DNA of 64,000 bases, taken from assembly GCA_963555705.1 (NCBI GenBank), contig OY743180.1, positions 42,998,129-43,062,128 on the forward strand. Direction: 5' to 3'. The translations under genes were made by a program, and so were the position numbers. The notes under the pieces are model-generated. The model saw nothing but the letters and a program-made list of their open reading frames with translations. It did not search any database and was not told the DNA's origin. Position 1 is the first letter of the stretch, and each line of letters opens with the position of its first letter. Shown piece after piece: positions 22,429-33,225 of the stretch. The stretch comes from Ligustrum vulgare. Taxonomy: Eukaryota; Streptophyta; Magnoliopsida; Lamiales; Oleaceae.

Positions 22429-22708
22429 GTTGACAGTTCGATCTTGGAACTTTTGGATAGCATTTGTATAGCATGACTTTGATTCGATCTAGCTCCCCCT
22501 AACAGTAGCTATTCTACTTGCAGTTGGGAACTTCATGCAGATGTACTTCGTGTGAGTGACAGCCCCGTAGTCGATGAGTCCTGGTTTTCCAATTGAACCA
22601 TGATAGGAAGATGTCTTATCCACAATTATAAATTCTATTGGCATCCTAGCAATGGTAGGCGCCTGTCACACCTTGATCATAAGGATTATGGATCCCCTGG
22701 GAACTATG

Positions 22709-22975
22709 TTATCCACGGTGAAGTAGTATATGGGTTCCGGGACCTGAATAAGGGGGGGTTCTAATTCCCATCTTGTCATAGGTTACCCCATAAATTACAT
22801 TTACCGAGGCTCCGTCATCCACCAGCATGTGGGACAATCCATTTCTGGCTGACACCATCTGAATCACTAGCTCATCATTTTGTGGGAAATGCACCTCGAT
22901 CGCGTCGTCCAGGGTAAACGTGATTAGATCTGTCCGCGAAGTCCCAGTGGGGTGTGAATTTATGTGATAATTCAT
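22709..22975 (-). pseudogene. Tat A aspartic protease
   Basis: LVDDGASVNVIY carries an altered D-x-G-A-S active-site loop in the setting LITFTLDDAIEVHFPQND ... GLSHMLVDDGAS, typical of Tat-lineage proteases. The frame is open for only 88 codons. Downstream (22430-22708) further protease and linker text is readable but broken. Confidence 0.8.
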
Positions 22976-24972
22976 GTTGGTGGGCTCTTTGGCTTCCCTT
23001 ATGTACCTCTTTTAGGAGTTGTTTGTATTCTCGCTCGGATGGGGCCCTCCAAATATTGTATAGATCTCACGGATCGGTGGATCATTTGGAGGGTGGGTAA
23101 ACTCTCTGACCTTCTCATCACACACTGGAGCTTTGTTTCTATTGTGGTCTTGCTCTCGGCGGTGATTGTTGTTTCTTCCCTGGGAGGATAATGCTTGTTG
23201 TCTCTCCGCTCAATTCGGCTGAACCTTTGGTCATTCAACCTATTTTGCCACCCCCTATTCAGGGTACTACTTCCTCCTTTTCTCTCGTTGGCATTTTGTT
23301 CAGCCAACATTTGTGTATTCCTACAATCTTCCGTGGCATGCCCATAAAATCGATGATACGCACAATATGCCTCAATCATGGGTGGCTTTCCACTTCGATT
23401 CCCACCAGCCCCTTCCAGAGCAATGGTGGGATTCGCGAAGGCTAGTGTGGAATGCAAATTGGAAATGGCTTATGTGATCTCCGCTGTATAACTGGATCGA
23501 GTTCCTGGGAATGGGCGTGGGCCACCTCCGCTGTGGTTTCCGAACCGGTCCTTATTACCTCCTTTTCTTTGAGCCACTCCGGGGTGGTGCCCAATGTTGT
23601 ATCTCCCCTGGGGGTGGTTATCTCTGGCTCTCGCCATTTCTTCTGAGATGATTCCCTCCTTCATCAGATCTACGAGGGCGTTGTAGTCTCTCGATTTCCT
23701 GCTTCAGACATCTCTCTAAAACATGCTGGTCATATTTAGGCCTCCTTTGAGGCAGAGAACATTTTCGCCTCTGTGATGTTCTCACAGCTATGCATTTCTT
23801 CCATGAATCTGGCTAGATAGCCTTTCAAAGACTCATCCCTTCCCTGTCTCAGATCTTGAAGGCATTGAAGTGGGAGTTGGCTTGGCCTGGAGGAAACAAA
23901 GCCATTCTTAAAGGCCATTTTCAAATCTCTCCAACTGTGGATGCCACCAGGAGAGAGTTTTTTGTACCACCGTATTGCGCTTCCCTCAAGTGTTAAGGTG
24001 AAAGCTTTACATTATAGCGCAGGAGATCATCAGGGTCACCTCTTCCAGAGTACTTTATTATCTCTGGATTTTCAAAATCGGGGGGTACTGGACACCTCCG
24101 AATGCCTTCTGTAAAAGGACTTATTTCCTCATCGTCGTCTAATTCACATGACGACAACTCGTTGTTTTTGTCATAGTCGGATTTTTTCGCACCATAGGAT
24201 TGCTAAGGCTGGCTCCCCCTCCGAGGTGATAAAGCCTAGCCGTAATTAGGCCTTTGATAGTTCAGTGGACCCCCTTGGGTTTGGGAGTGAGCCTCTTCGG
24301 CTCTCCTCTCCTACCTATTTCTAGGCTCATAAGTCGATGGGCGCCATTCAGCTATCCTTGTCTCATACCTGTTTCTAGGCACATGACCCCGTGAAAGGGC
24401 CTCTTTAGCCCCTTCGCTCACGCCTATTCCGAGGCATTTGTGTCGGATGCCAAGCTTGTTCAGCCCTACTTTCTCGCTTACCTCTGAATAGTCCCCCGAT
24501 GTGGCTAAAAACACTGCCAGATCTTGAGGGGACAACTTCTTCATGGTATTCTGATGGTGGGCTGTGTTCCTCCAGTTCTGCATACACCTGGTCATCTTCG
24601 CCGCAGGGAACATAGTCCACCTTGGCGTACATTGGCGGGTCATTATAATAATATGATGCAATTCCTGCATTAGAGGGTAAATAATGTGACTATGAATAGT
24701 GCGGTGGTACCATTGGTTCATTCACTACATACCCGCTTTCCATGTAGGCGTTCATGGCAGTAGTTTGCTCAATCTGTTGCTTTTACATTTCCAACATTTG
24801 GGCAGCCATGCATGTCATTTCTCGCAGCACGCATCGATTTCGGTGCGGCGCGCAGGATTAGGTTGTGGGACCTCATTAGCGTTCTCTTGTGGGCCTGCTT
24901 GAGGTGTCTCCCCACTACCATACTGTCCTTCTCTACTCTTCGGGGATTAACATCACTATCATTCCCTCTCAT
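22976..24972 (-). pseudogene. gag: Tat A gag
   Basis: The probable start is MRGNDSDVNPRR near 24972. The core appears as LRQGRDESLKGYLARFMEEM (near 23810), the usual Gag motif. The zinc-knuckle-like segment YCAYHRFYGHATEDC is near 23350, followed by a basic tail. The reading shifts frame at least three times between 24700 and 23450, so no intact protein is possible. Confidence 0.8.
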
Positions 24973-25294
24973 TGTTGCAACAAGTCAATTGTTTTCCCTT
25001 TTTCAAAGCTTGTAAACTCATGTTTCAAAGTTATGTATCTTTCTCAAGGTGATTAAACTTATATTGCAAAGTTTTTAGGCCCTTTTCAGGGTGGAAAAAC
25101 TTATATTTCAAAGTTTTAAACCTTTTCCAAGGTTAATAGTCTATTTCAAGGGTCTTACGGTTCTTCTTTACTCTTTTTTAAGAGGTTGTTCGCCTTGTTC
25201 AGGATTATACCAGTCTTTTTCAAGAGGGTTTTTCTCTCTTTTTACCACGTGATTTCGTGGTTAGAAGTGTGGCATCCCACAAACGGTGCCAAAA
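24973..25294 (-). other. Leader and primer site of Tat A
   Basis: Non-coding stretch between the 5' LTR and gag. The minus-strand TGGCACCGTTTGTGGGAT (25274-25291) lies three bases from the LTR end and is the likely primer site. I do not assign the tRNA. Repeats of a TTTCAAAGTTTT-like motif lie at about 24990-25220. Confidence 0.7.
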
Positions 25295-25971
25295 TGTTGA
25301 CCACAAAATCTGGTAGGACCTTGGATCAACACGTCTCAGCTCCTTCCTCTTGAACACGTGGATCTCCTGCGCACTAGGACAAACAATCATCTAACAAAGG
25401 GGACCGAGATGGCTCCCGTTTGCACTCCTATGCATAAGTCAGCACTCATTTCAAGTAAATAAAAATTTGGTGCAGGAAATATAAGTGTGTAAAAGAGAAA
25501 AAAGGGAGTGAGATTTTATATATTGAGTTTCTAACCCCTTTCTTGGAGGCAAGTGTGTCTTATTTATAGTTGCCATTAAATCCTAGGATCATGACATGTG
25601 TTCGACTCTACACGTGGCTTCTCCCTAGCCGTTGGTCGGGTTAACCATTTATTTGGCCATAATCATTACACCCTACCATAGAGTTACGACTGCTATCACA
25701 TCTCTAGTAAAGGGTGCTATCTGATCAAAGTTGCAACTTGCAACCAAGTCCAATCCTACTGACACAAGTGTTCAACCGTGTCGCTGTACCTACTCATATA
25801 CTTCGGATAACATTGCCTCAGAACAAGTAGTTCAGCCGCAAGTGGTTCGGCCTACATACCACCCCAGCAAAGCAATAACTCGCAAGTCTTTGGGCCTGTC
25901 CGGCAGTCGGCGGGTCCCATATGGGTTCCTACAAGTGACGTGTCAAGTTTAATTTAGGCGTTGTCGTAACA
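25295..25971 (-). repeat. 5' LTR of Tat A
   Basis: 677 bp, TGTTGACC...CGTAACA on plus (inverted ends TGTT/AACA). The minus-strand TATA box CTATAAATAAG lies at about 25561-25571. No second copy is in the window. Confidence 0.75.
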
Positions 25972-26654
25972 CACGACATGGATGAAACTTACTATCTGAC
26001 TTATAAAGAGATAGTTGAGGAGCTGGCTGGAGGACGTTTGGAAAAACTATCAAGCCCATTCTAGATAACCGGCAGCCATCTCTTATCGATGACCCCATCA
26101 CAAAACAGAATGAAGAACTATCTAACGAAGCTACGACCTGATTCAACTCTTCATCCTTTTGTTCTATTTTGTAATCTTCATTTTGATGAATTCTAAACTG
26201 ACTTATATTTCTAATTTTAATATAAAGCATATTTTGGAACTGGAAAATAATCATTTAGTTTCATCTTTCACAAGTGTTGATACGTTTATATGCATAAATT
26301 ATCCAAACTGGGATATGCTTAACCAAATTATACTACTAACTGAATTAATTCACGTCGTCTAAATATAATTGACAAACTTCAGTTCAAATTGACATGAACA
26401 ATTTAATTATTATTCAAGTACTCAACTCGTTAAATAAGTTTCATAAATTGAGATTTTGGGGAGACGAATATCGCATAGGTAATATATATTTGGACTGGAA
26501 ATGATGAGTTACGAATTGCCTACACCAACAAACTTTGTCGATCAACATGAACTGATTCAATTTTTGAAAATAATAAAATATTCTCACATTGAATTCTTAA
26601 ATTTCAACATGCTTAGAAATATATTCATGCCTTGCCCTTAGATTTCACGTCGTT
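25972..26654. other. AT-rich stretch without recognised gene, probably Tat B 3' end
   Basis: No domain was recognised on either strand. The short open frames show no family signature. By position it should hold the distal 3' region or 3' LTR of Tat B, cut by or abutting Tat A, but I could not match it to a second LTR copy. Confidence 0.4.
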
Positions 26655-27000
26655 TATTATGACATCAGAGATGTGGTCCTGCTATGTTTCTTAAGGATGT
26701 CACTCCGTCGAATTGGACCTTAGGGGCGTGGTTCTGTCGTGTCCTTTGAGGATTTCAAATCGTTGAATAGAACCTAAGGAATGTCATTCTTCCGTGTTCC
26801 GTGAGGATTTCAGATCTTTGAATTGGACCTCAGGGGCGTGGATCTATCCTATCCCCTGAGGATTTCAGATCGATGAATTGGACCTCAGGGGCATAGTTCT
26901 ATACTATCCCCTGAGGATTCCAGATCGATGAATTGAACCTTAGGGATGTGGTTCGATCATGTCCTCTGAGGATTTTCGATCGTTGAATTAGAGACACTTC
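26655..27000. repeat. 55-bp minisatellite, about six copies
   Basis: GAATTGGACC-type unit starts fall at 26710, 26765, 26820, 26875, 26930 and 26985, exactly 55 bp apart, with a weaker copy at 26655. The core reads GGACCTCAGGGGCGTGG and CCCCTGAGGATT. Tandem repeats in the 3' non-coding region are known for Tat/Ogre elements, and the position just after the Tat B pol end fits. Confidence 0.88.
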
Positions 27001-27109
27001 TTCATAACAAAATTCCTTGCATCCAAATTGATATAAACGAACTGACATGAAACATTTTTACAACTATGTACATACAAAGCCCTAATTTCCCAGCTCATCA
27101 CTTGTACTA

Positions 27110-27262
27110 TTTCTTTAAATGCTCCGCATTCCGAGGATGTGGAATTGATTTACCACGGTTGATTCTAGCTCGTAAGCCCTGTTGTCGAGAGATTAGATAA
27201 TCTTTTATGGCCTTTCTCATTTCGGAACCAAGCACCGAATTTTATGGTCCCCGCCTTAGAAT
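27110..27262 (-). pseudogene. Tat B pol C-terminus
   Basis: On minus, IPHPRNAEHLKK followed by a TAG matches the end of Tat polyproteins (compare PWNTNHIRRYF at 797 in Tat A). KFGAWFRNEKGH just upstream resembles the KLGPNWEGP motif in another frame. The MULE inserted inside this fragment, and its other side is 29450-29483. Confidence 0.6.
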
Positions 27263-27272
27263 TGTAATATCG

Positions 27273-27480
27273 CAGTAAGGATCAAGTGCACGTTTAACGT
27301 GCACTCTATTGTGCACAAGAACCACATGGCAGCTGATGTGTATAGAAGTGGAGCCCACACAGCAGTTGAAAAATCAGATTGTTTGACCCAATGGAAAGTA
27401 GCGTACTTCTCTCTCTTTCACCCAACTAAAACCATATTTTGACCAAACTAAAGAATCAAGATCAAGACATTTTTCTTCAA
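27273..27480 (+). repeat. Left terminal inverted repeat of the MULE
   Basis: Shares GTGCACTCTATTGTGCACAA, GTGGAGCCCACACAGCAGTTGA and TTCTCTCTCTTTCACCCAACT-like blocks, reverse-complemented, with 29200-29439. The right copy has an extra CT-rich duplication. Confidence 0.82.
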
Positions 27481-27899
27481 TTTGACAGGAAAGTTGAATT
27501 TGGTGGCCCCACATCAATTTAATAAGTGACCAACCACCACCTTCTCCTCCTCTCAAATTAATATACCTTGGCAGACTTATTCTTGATCAGTACGCAACAA
27601 ATTCAACTCTCTCTTTTGTCTCTCTTTTTTTTTTTGTTTCTGCGATCAACCTTTTTTTTTTCTATCAGTACGCAACAAATATTTATCTATCGGAAGCTGG
27701 AAAGCGACGAAAACTCTCCGGTGGACGACAGGCGCAGATTCATGGTAAAAAAATAGGCTATTACTAGATTGTGCATGAATATGTTTTGATATACAACGTT
27801 TTTTTTTTTTTTAATTCTGGAACTATGTTTTTGTTGTAAATATCGTGTTTTATGTGGAAATATGTGGTGTCTACGGTAATGCACAGTCATGAATAATTT

Positions 27900-28115
27900 A
27901 ATGTGGTTTTATATTTGATATTTTTTATGTAGTTTCTATATTTGATATTTTCATGGGGTTTCTATATTTGATTTTTTTCATGTGGTGGATTTTTTCGTTT
28001 TATATGTGATGTCTATAGAATCATAAAAGTTTGAAGTGGGGTTTCTATATTTGATATGGGATTTTCATGGGGTTTCTATATTTGATATTTTCATGGGGTT
28101 TCTATATTTGTATCA
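27900..28115. repeat. Short minisatellite inside the MULE
   Basis: Several degenerate copies of a 26-30 bp unit, TTTCATGGGGTTTCTATATT plus TGATA. The copies vary in length and are interrupted, with no coding potential. Confidence 0.7.
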
Positions 28116-28342
28116 TTTGTTGATCCAAATCCGGTCAGAGCGAAAGGATGTGGAAAGCGCCTAAAGTCATCTAGAGAAAGAGCAATGGCACATCCTCCTT
28201 GACAGTGTCGTGGCTGTGGCAGTAGTGGACATGACAGGAGAACGTGTCCAGTGGTCAACATGTCAGATAATACATATCACCCACAGTATTCATATGATGA
28301 TCTAGGGGACAATAGGATCGACAGTGAGTTCGAGTTTTAGTG
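28116..28342 (+). pseudogene. FAR1/FHY3-type C-terminal zinc-knuckle fragment
   Basis: On plus it reads VDPNPVRAKGCGKRLKSS, then a stop, then CRGCGSSGHDRRTCPVV, with a CX2CX4HX4C knuckle. This matches the C-terminal tail of FAR1-related, MULE-derived plant proteins. The in-frame TGA at about 28203 and the absence of the WRKY-GCM1, transposase and SWIM domains make it a fragment. Confidence 0.75.
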
Positions 28343-28479
28343 TTACTGTGTTTGAAGTTTTTTCCCATCATGTTCAAGTAATTTGTAAGACTACTTTTTG
28401 TATGTGTATGGACAAATGTTTGAATGCAAGACTAATGTTTGAATGTCATAAAACATTAATAATTACTACAATCAACATT

Positions 28480-28740
28480 CTACTGAAATACAATCACATC
28501 AAGTGTAACACTTACTAGTTGTTGATCACTTACTAGTTGGCTATCACGCGTCTCACCTACTAGAGTGTGGGTATGCGTTTGTTGATCAACTTTGTCAGCC
28601 CATATAAAATACTCACATGAGTGGCATTTCCAAAATTCTCGATTGGGATTTCTCGATGTGCGCGATGTGTACAACTTCATATCGCATCCACAAATGCATT
28701 TAAGGCGGGATTGAAGATGATTTGCACTCGTCGTAGACAT
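28480..28740 (-). CDS. Small GRF-type zinc-finger protein inside the MULE
   Basis: 86 codons from the ATG at 28740. Cys15-x-Cys17, then TSRTSRNPNREFWKC (Cys39), Cys42 and FIWAD (Trp47, Asp49) follow the GRF zinc-finger pattern found in small plant proteins often linked to MULEs. GRF domains bind nucleic acid in other proteins; the plant small forms have no settled role. The start is the only ATG that includes the whole finger. It lies on the strand opposite the FAR1-like fragment. It may be an expressed MULE passenger or a first exon, as the C-terminal 35 residues look unstructured. Confidence 0.6.
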   Translation of the reverse strand: MSTTSANHLQSRLKCICGCDMKLYTSRTSRNPNREFWKCHSCEYFIWADKVDQQTHTHTLVGETRDSQLVSDQQLVSVTLDVIVFQ

Positions 28741-29199
28741 TAGTAAGTGTGTCTTGCTTCAAGTAGAGACATAAAATATATTTCAAAACAAAATCTAAGA
28801 GGATCAGACATACTTTGCAACAAAAATAATTTTCAAGCAAAACCATTTCCTTGGAAAATATTTTATTTCCACTCATTTTTCACTATCACAATTCTTAATA
28901 TTTAATTATAGACATGATTTTTATATTAATAAAATTATTTTGTTTCTAATTTAGTGAGAAAAGTCATAAGAAACTCAATTTTTATAATTTAATTTAGTTT
29001 AACTCCCCAACATAAAATAATATGCACAACTTTTCCCCCACTTTCGTGACATTAGAAACGTAAGCAAGCTTAATTATACTAGTACTTTCATCCAAGATTG
29101 CCCACGTTGCTCATGTTATCACTCTTTACCAAATTAAAAACAATACAAATTATAATCTAAAAATATATATAAAAAAACTATTTTAGAAATCTCTTGCTT

Positions 29200-29439
29200 T
29201 TTTAGTTGGGTGAGAGAGAGAGAGTAGGTTGGTGAAAGAGAGAGATGTTGCTTTTATTTTGGTCAAACCATCCTTTCAGTTGGGTAAAAGAGAGAGAAGT
29301 AGGTTGGTGAGAGAGAGAGAAGTAGGCTGCACTTTTATACGAATCAACTGCTGTGTGGGCTCCACTTTTGTACAAATCAACTGCCAGGTGGCTATTGTGC
29401 ATAATAGAGTGCACGTGAACGCACACTTGATCCTTGCTG
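29200..29439 (-). repeat. Right terminal inverted repeat of the MULE
   Basis: Reverse complement of 27273-27480 with scattered changes and an internal duplication of a CT-rich block. Followed by the duplicated TGTAATATCG. Confidence 0.82.
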
Positions 29440-29483
29440 TGTAATATCGAGCACTTATGTGTTTGTACACCGCATTTGTCAAA

Positions 29484-29772
29484 TTGTTAGAAAAACTAGA
29501 GATGTCAGGTCGGCTATTAAAATAGGTAGTTGAGCTGGGTCGGTTCGACATCATTTTCACGGCTCAGATTACAGTAAAAGGTCAATCTCTATTAGATTTT
29601 ATGATTGAGTTCACTCCAGATATCATTGTGAATGAGCTGGTTGATGAGGCCCATGGTGCTTATGTATAGAAAGTCTTTCAGCAAGACGTAGAGCTAGAGC
29701 TGGGATCGTGCTAATCATCCCGAACAAGCATTATCACTGTCAATCTCTCTGTTTCAATTTTAAGGCAACGGA
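29484..29772 (+). repeat. Left arm of a 289-bp inverted repeat (RNase H part of Tat B)
   Basis: Matches 31025-31313 in reverse complement over the same 289 bp with no length difference and roughly a dozen mismatches. It encodes the segment after RNase H (KLLEKLEMSGRLLK, then the ELGRFDII type). Here the coding sense is plus, while in the other arm it is minus. Confidence 0.93.
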
Positions 29773-31024
29773 CAATGAAGCATAATATGAAGCCTTAACT
29801 GCAAGTCTGGAAATGGCTCAAGAAATGGGAATAGATACACTTGTTATGCACAGTGACTCCCAACTGGTGGTGAATCAGATTCAAGGGAAATACAACACGA
29901 AAGATGAAAAAATGGCTTCACATCAAAAAGTAGTTTTGGAGGAGCTAAAAAATTTCACGTTTTCGAAAAAAATACAACTCTCCATATCTCAGAATAATCA
30001 AGCAGATGTTTTGGCTCTCCTCCACAAGTGAAGGAACAACATAAGTGGAATTAATATTGATGGGAACCATTCCTCATTTAGCTCTGCACAAAGGTGCAAC
30101 AATTGTGATGCAAATTGATCCCAAGCTCACATGGATGGACGAAATTGTCCAGTTCCTAAAATATGGGAAAACCCTCCAAGATGAAAGTGAAGCTCAAAAA
30201 CTCTAGTCAGATCGGCCAGGTACACTCTCATCGGAGATGATCTTTACAAAGAAGGTTCTCATTGCCATTGTTGAAACGCTTGAATGAGGAAGAAGCAAAA
30301 TATGCTATGACGGAAATCCATGAAGGAACTCGTGCAACCATAATGGAGGTAAGGCCTTGCCATTCAAAATTATAAGCCAAGGTTAGTTCTCGCCAACACT
30401 GCAAAAATATGTGATTGATTTTGTGCGAAGATGTGATAAATGTTAAAGATTTTCCCTGTTAATGAGAAGTCCACCTCAAGATTCAGTTTCTATTGTCATC
30501 CCATGACCTTTTTTTAAATGGAGAATTCACATAATAGGTCATTTTTCAGTCGGTAAAGGAGGAGATAAATATGCAATTCTTGATGTGAATTACTTCACTA
30601 AATGGGATGAGGCCAAACCACTTGCGAAGATTATAGAACGCAAGAAAACTGATTTGTCTAGAAGTCAATTATATATTGGTTCAGGATTTCTTACTCAATT
30701 GTTACTGACAATGGCAACAATTCGATAATAACAAATTTAGATCTCTCTGCAATAATTTACATATTAGGAAGCAATTCTCCACCCCTAATCATCCCCAAGC
30801 TAATGGTGAAGTTGAAGCTGTAAATAAACTTATCAAATACATACTAAAGACTCGAGTAGAGGCTTTGAATGGATTATGGAATGAAGAACTCCCTGGTGTA
30901 CTCTGGTCTTACAGGAATACTTACAAAACAACCACCAAGGAAATTTCGTTCACCTTAGCTTTCGGAACCAAGGAGATAATACAAGTAGAAATTGGGGTCC
31001 CAACTAATCAAGGAGACATCAAAT
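29773..31024 (+). pseudogene. pol: Inverted Tat B segment: second RNase H and integrase
   Basis: On plus, MAQEMGIDTLVMHSDSQLVV and NQIQGKYNTKDEKM are the archaeal-type RNase H of the Tat branch. Integrase text follows: a Cys-x2-Cys (VRRCDKC), KYAILDVNYFTKWDEAKPL, VTDNGN-like text and NGLWNEELPGVLWSYRNTYKTT, then EIGVPTNQG. Stops and shifts are frequent. Its sense is opposite to the rest of Tat B, whose upstream part runs minus from 31025 and whose C-terminus runs minus at 27262-27110. Confidence 0.82.
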
Positions 31025-31313
31025 TCCGTTGCCTTAAAATTGAAACAGAGAGATTGACAGTGATAATGCTTGTTAAGGATGATTAGCATGATCCCAGCTC
31101 TAGCTCTATGTCCTGCTGAAAGACTTTCTATACATAAGCACCATGGGCCTCATCAACCAGCTCATTCACAATGATATCTGGAGTGAACTCAACCACAAAA
31201 TCTAATAGAGCTTGACCTTTTACTGCAATCTGAGCCTTGAAAATGATGTCGAACCGACCCAGCTCAACTGCCTATTTTAATAGCCGACCTAACATCTCTA
31301 GTTTTTCTAACAA
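31025..31313 (-). repeat. Right arm of the 289-bp inverted repeat (Tat B)
   Basis: Second arm, minus-strand coding sense, continuous with the RNase H fragment at 31314-31506. Its inner edge abuts the integrase end of the inverted segment at 31024/31025. Confidence 0.93.
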
Positions 31314-31506
31314 GTTCCTTAGTGGATAATTGGTGAACACTTCTATTTGATGTTCCAAAAAATATGGTCTCAATTTTCGAGCCGACATCACCAATGCATA
31401 AGCCAATTTTTCTAATTTTGAATCTTAGTTATGCATCGTGGAGAGCTTGACTAACATAATACACTAGATGGCGAATTTCTTGTTCTGTTCGTATCAAGAT
31501 ATCGAA
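31314..31506 (-). pseudogene. pol: Tat B RNase H fragment
   Basis: On minus, IRTEQEIRHLVYYVSQALHDA matches RNase H of Tat elements (compare VYYVSKALLDAETRY in Tat A). A stop follows. It joins, across the Athila-like insertion, to LYLAVLGATLSTV at 38868-39067. Confidence 0.82.
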
Positions 31507-33225
31507 CAAGTAATAAAGTGGATTTTAAGTCCGAATATCGTTCCCACAGAGATTGTTTTAAATCGTATTTTAGACTACTACCTTAACCGGAACGAGAAAT
31601 TGTTTGAAATTGAGAATTTTGAATTAAAATTAAACTAGAAAGAACGAGGAAATTTGATTTAGAGAAAATATGAGAAAAACATGCTAGAATTGAGAATCCA
31701 CATTTATTCCATTAATTACGCATTAAATTAAACATCTAACAATAATTCACGAGGTTTTGAAAATCCATATTCCTAATATTGTCAAGACTCCCTTTCGGAC
31801 AAGAATCAACACCTATTTCTATACACAATCCGACTATATTTCTATGACGAATCTAAATGTATAGAAAAGCATTACAAGTTTTGTGAATACTATAGCAGAT
31901 AACACAAAGCATAGGGGTATATTTCTATCCCCTATCGGACTTTGTGACAATTGACACAAGTCTAATGAAATCTCAATCTTTCGAACTTAAGAAATCATTA
32001 CCTAAAATCATACAACTAGTGATCAAGTAATTGCATGATAAAAAAGTATAAATCAATTGCTCAAACCCATGAATTATGAAATTAAATGATAATCAATACA
32101 TAAAATCCGGAAATAAATGCTTCATCACAATTCTAACATTCAAGAACCTAGCCTAGATACATAATTGAATATAAATCACAAGAGGAATGGATAGATGTCA
32201 CCCTATTCATGCCCTTGATCTTCGTTCTTCAATTGTGTCTTGGGTTGGAGTGGATCCCTTCGCAATCCGACAGCGTTTTGGCCTCTCTTCAATGAATTGG
32301 GAACATTGGGAACCCTTAATTTCGTGCCCCAAGCCATGTATTTATAGATGTTCATGAGAATTAGGTTAATTGTGGAGAAAATTGCTGAATTCCGCGTAAA
32401 AAGCCCAGCTGCGGCCCAGTCGAGACTACCGTGCGACCGCACGGTTCAGAAATACGCGATCGCATGACTCTGCAGGTAAACTTCAGTCGCTAATTTTTTT
32501 GACCATGCGACCGCACGCTTTTTCAACCGTGCGGCCGCACGGTTATACCGGCAGCCACATTTTTCTTCTTTAAATTTCAGCAATTTGGTCCTCATCCTTT
32601 TATTGCACAGTATTTAGTATTTTGATCATATCTTTATATTCCATTATCCGATTGAAGTGCTTCAAAGTCCGTTAGAAAGATAACGTAAAGGGATACAATT
32701 ATTCCTGAAATAGGATTTTCCCAATTCGAACGTTTATTTCCCCAAAATTAGGTTTCAAAGTCTGACTAAAAATCTGCCCGAAGACCTTGCTTGATTTAAA
32801 TGAATTTATGGTAATATTCTTACCATATTTCATTCCTTTTTGCCATCTAATTGCATCCAATTGACTCCTAAAAGTCCTCAAGTATCTTATCTTGATCCGA
32901 ATCAACTATCGAATATTTGCAATTTGGTCCTTCTTCTTTTGATTTGTATACTTTAGTCCTTGAACTCCCAATTTCTTCCAATTTGGTTCTTTCTTTGACT
33001 TTTCTTCCAATTGACCCTTGATCTACTTCATCCATTCTTGATTTGCATACTTTGGTTCTTTTGTCATACAATTTGCTTGTTTTTGCTCCAATTCCTTTGT
33101 TTTCTCGACTTTGGATTATTTCTGAAATGTAAACAAATAACGCAAAATAAATAGCAAATATTCCAAAACAAACATATAAAATCCTACTTTTAGGATAGAA
33201 ATAAGTGTATAAAATACACTTATCA
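31507..33225 (-). repeat. 3' LTR of the Athila-related element, outer end truncated
   Basis: 1719 bp matching 37149-38867 without length change. It lacks the terminal segment present at 37119-37148. It contains three GC-rich palindromes (32429-32444, 32503-32517, 32525-32544). Confidence 0.9.
32429..32544. repeat. Cluster of GTGCGRCCGCAC palindromes in the LTR
   Basis: CCGTGCGACCGCACGG at 32429, CCATGCGACCGCACG at 32503 and the perfect 20-mer AACCGTGCGGCCGCACGGTT at 32525. Copies are at 38071 and 38167 in the other LTR, and two more at 35771 and 35795 in the internal region. Confidence 0.85.

Larger units (their letters stand above)
1..25971 (-). mobile_element. Tat-lineage Ty3/gypsy retrotransposon (Tat A), interrupted by three insertions
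   Basis: A minus-strand element read from a 5' LTR (25295-25971) through a primer site, gag, protease, RT, two RNase H regions and integrase to a pol stop near 797. The 3' LTR lies beyond the left edge. The second, archaeal-type RNase H (DGSS, AEYEALL and SDSQL motifs) after the first RNase H marks the Tat/Ogre branch. The reading is cut by insertions at 1102-6633, 8433-19053 and 19319-21498. Each carries a 5-bp duplication, and the protein reading resumes on the far side of each. Many stops and frameshifts and a damaged RT active site make it a dead copy. Confidence 0.9.
27273..29439. mobile_element. Mutator-like element (MULE) carrying gene fragments
   Basis: The ends are CAGTAAGGATCAAG (27273) and CTTGATCCTTGCTG (ending 29439). 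The terminal inverted repeats extend imperfectly for about 200 bp (27273-27480 and 29200-29439). A 10-bp target duplication TGTAATATCG is at 27263-27272 and 29440-29449, in the usual MULE size range. There is no transposase. Inside are a FAR1/MULE-type C-terminal zinc-knuckle fragment on plus and a small GRF-type zinc-finger ORF on minus, so it is non-autonomous and may have captured sequences. Confidence 0.88.
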
